Assembly (NCBI GenBank): GCA_029263635.1
Contig: JAJUFY010000110.1
Location: 1 to 7,213 of the forward strand
Source of the DNA: Ectothiorhodospiraceae bacterium
Lineage (GTDB): Bacteria; Pseudomonadota; Gammaproteobacteria; Nitrococcales; AK92
Length of the DNA: 7,213 bases
Direction of reading: 5' to 3'
Below the pieces are notes generated by a model, which was not told where the DNA came from, ran no database searches, and saw nothing but the letters and a program-made list of their open reading frames with translations. Shown here one piece after another: positions 6,137-7,213 of this stretch. A program made the position numbers and the translations under genes. The stretch's first letter is position 1. Each line of letters opens with the position of its first letter.

Positions 6137-6154
6137 GCGGCGTCGCATCTGCCG

Positions 6155-6820
6155 ATGAGCTGGCTCGATTATCTCGACCCGATGCTGCAGGGTGCCTGGA
6201 TCACCGTGCAGCTGACGGCTTATTCGACCGTATTTGGCGCGCTGCTCGCCTTCGCCGCCGGCACCGGCCGGCTGTCGCGACACTGGCCGATCAAGGCGAT
6301 CGCGGTGGCCTACATTGAGATCTTCCGCGGCACCTCGCTGCTGGTGCAGATGTTCTGGCTGTTCTACGCGCTGCCGCTGATCGGTCAGGCGCTGGGGTTT
6401 GATGCCCGATTGCCGCCGATGGTGGCCGGCGTGATTGCCCTGTCCGCCAACATCGGCGCTTACGGTGCCGAGGTGGTGCGCGGTGCCATCCAGGCAGTGC
6501 CGCGGCCGCAGTACGAGGCGGCGCTGGCGCTCAACTTCACCCCGCGGCAGACGCTCTGGCGCATTACCCTGCCACAGGCGCTGCCGGAGATGATGCCGGC
6601 CTTCGGCAACCTGGCGATCCAGAACCTCAAGGACACCGCGCTGGTGTCGCTGATCACTATCGCCGACCTGGCGCTGGTCACCGAGCGCATCCGCAACCTC
6701 ACCCAGGACAGCGCCACCGTCTACACCCTGGCGCTGCTGATGTATTTCGGCATGGCGCTGGTGCTGGCGGCGCTGATGAAGCTGCTGGCGGCGCGGGTCG
6801 GTGGCTGGAGGGCGCGCTGA
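6155..6820 (+). CDS. ehuC: Ectoine-type ABC transporter permease EhuC
   Basis: Inner-membrane permease of the His/Glu/Gln polar amino acid family of ABC importers, 221 residues, usual for this family. Hydrophobic helices occur at about 14-36, 47-76, 86-104, 148-173 and 188-211. The family motif EIFRGTSLLVQMFWLFYALP lies at 55-74. The EAA loop that contacts the ATPase is visible: GAEVVRGAIQAVPRPQYEAA (104-123), followed by LALNFTPRQTLWRITLPQALP (124-144). It starts 18 bases after ehuB; the ribosome site is weak (AGGCGG about 14 bases upstream), suggesting translation partly dependent on upstream ribosomes. Its stop overlaps the next start by one base. The name comes from its place after an EhuB-like gene; sequence alone would only say polar amino acid permease. 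Confidence 0.83.
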   Translation: MSWLDYLDPMLQGAWITVQLTAYSTVFGALLAFAAGTGRLSRHWPIKAIAVAYIEIFRGTSLLVQMFWLFYALPLIGQALGFDARLPPMVAGVIALSANIGAYGAEVVRGAIQAVPRPQYEAALALNFTPRQTLWRITLPQALPEMMPAFGNLAIQNLKDTALVSLITIADLALVTERIRNLTQDSATVYTLALLMYFGMALVLAALMKLLAARVGGWRAR

Positions 6821-7213
6821 TGCTGTTCGGCTTCGAGTGGGACACCAGCTCGGACTGGGCCTTCGCGCTGTCCATCCTGCCCATACTGCTCACCGCGCTG
6901 CTCACCACGCTCAAGGCGGCCGCGGCCGGCTTCGCCCTGGCGCTGGTGCTCGGGCTGCTGCTGGCCGCGCTCAAGGGCGCGCCGCTGCGCCTGCTGCGCT
7001 GGCCGGCGGCGCTGGTGGTGGAGTTCCTGCGTGACACGCCGCTGCTGATCCAGCTGTTCTTCGTGTTCTACGTGCTGCCGCAATGGACCGGCTGGGCCAT
7101 CTCGCCCTTCGTCGCCGGCGCCCTGGCATTGGGGCTGCAGTACAGCGCCTACTGCGCCGAGGTGTACCGCGGCGGCATCGAGGCGGTGCCGCGCGGCCAG
7201 CGCGAGGCGATCC
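6820..7213 (+). CDS. ehuD: Ectoine-type ABC transporter permease EhuD, 3' end outside window
   Basis: Second permease of the importer. The ATG at 6820 shares its A with the TGA of ehuC, and GGAGGG (6807-6812) lies 7 bases before it, so translational coupling is likely. The window holds 131 complete codons with no stop; a full family member has about 220. Seen: a first hydrophobic region (about 15-50), then EFLRDTPLLIQLFFVFYVLP (68-87), which parallels the same motif in EhuC, then YCAEVYRGGIEAVPRGQREA, the start of the EAA loop, at the window edge. A paired, similar permease beside EhuC fits a heteromeric channel. The ATPase gene ehuA is expected further right. Confidence 0.84.
   Translation, partial: MLFGFEWDTSSDWAFALSILPILLTALLTTLKAAAAGFALALVLGLLLAALKGAPLRLLRWPAALVVEFLRDTPLLIQLFFVFYVLPQWTGWAISPFVAGALALGLQYSAYCAEVYRGGIEAVPRGQREAI

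Noticed and set aside
5219..6283. Minus-strand open frame of 354 codons
   Set aside because: Antisense of ehuB and the start of ehuC; no domain is recognisable.

Overview
The window is GC-rich bacterial chromosome with densely packed genes and strong third-position G/C bias. A high-GC proteobacterium fits best, probably gamma- or betaproteobacterial. The pointers are the chemoreceptor type, an FNR/Anr-like box, an AtoE-type transporter and an ectoine-type (Ehu) importer. The genus cannot be fixed from the sequence. I see no rRNA, tRNA, CRISPR array, insertion sequence or phage gene.

Layout. (1) 1-1548, minus: a methyl-accepting chemotaxis protein whose C-terminal end lies beyond the left edge. 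(2) 1549-1885: a divergent intergenic region with a near-consensus FNR/Anr box placed for class II activation of the chemoreceptor, and candidate promoter and operator elements facing the transporter. (3) 1886-3199, plus: a complete AtoE-family short-chain fatty acid transporter, followed by a perfect 11-bp hairpin that probably terminates both convergent genes. (4) 3312-4439, minus: a zinc-less medium-chain dehydrogenase/quinone-oxidoreductase-like enzyme. (5) 4440-4709: intergenic DNA with a roughly 100-bp degenerate palindromic repeat (GTCATTGCGAG...CAATGAC type) and a second inverted repeat that may be a terminator. (6) 4710-5090, minus: a small SpoIIAA-like (STAS/SEC14-fold) protein. (7) 5267-7213, plus: the first three genes of an ABC importer operon, ehuB-ehuC-ehuD, with ehuD cut by the right edge.

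How they work together. The ehu genes form one unit (18-nt gap, then 1-nt overlap) for uptake of an ectoine-like compatible solute or amino-acid-like compound. The ATPase ehuA is not upstream and should lie downstream. The other genes are single transcription units. A chemoreceptor, a carboxylate carrier and a solute importer together suggest a motile, nutrient-scavenging heterotroph, but the sequence does not tie them into one pathway.

I found no convincing new multi-gene system. The points most worth a second look are the FNR-type promoter of the chemoreceptor, changed ligand-pocket positions in the EhuB homologue, and the palindromic repeat between the two minus-strand genes.
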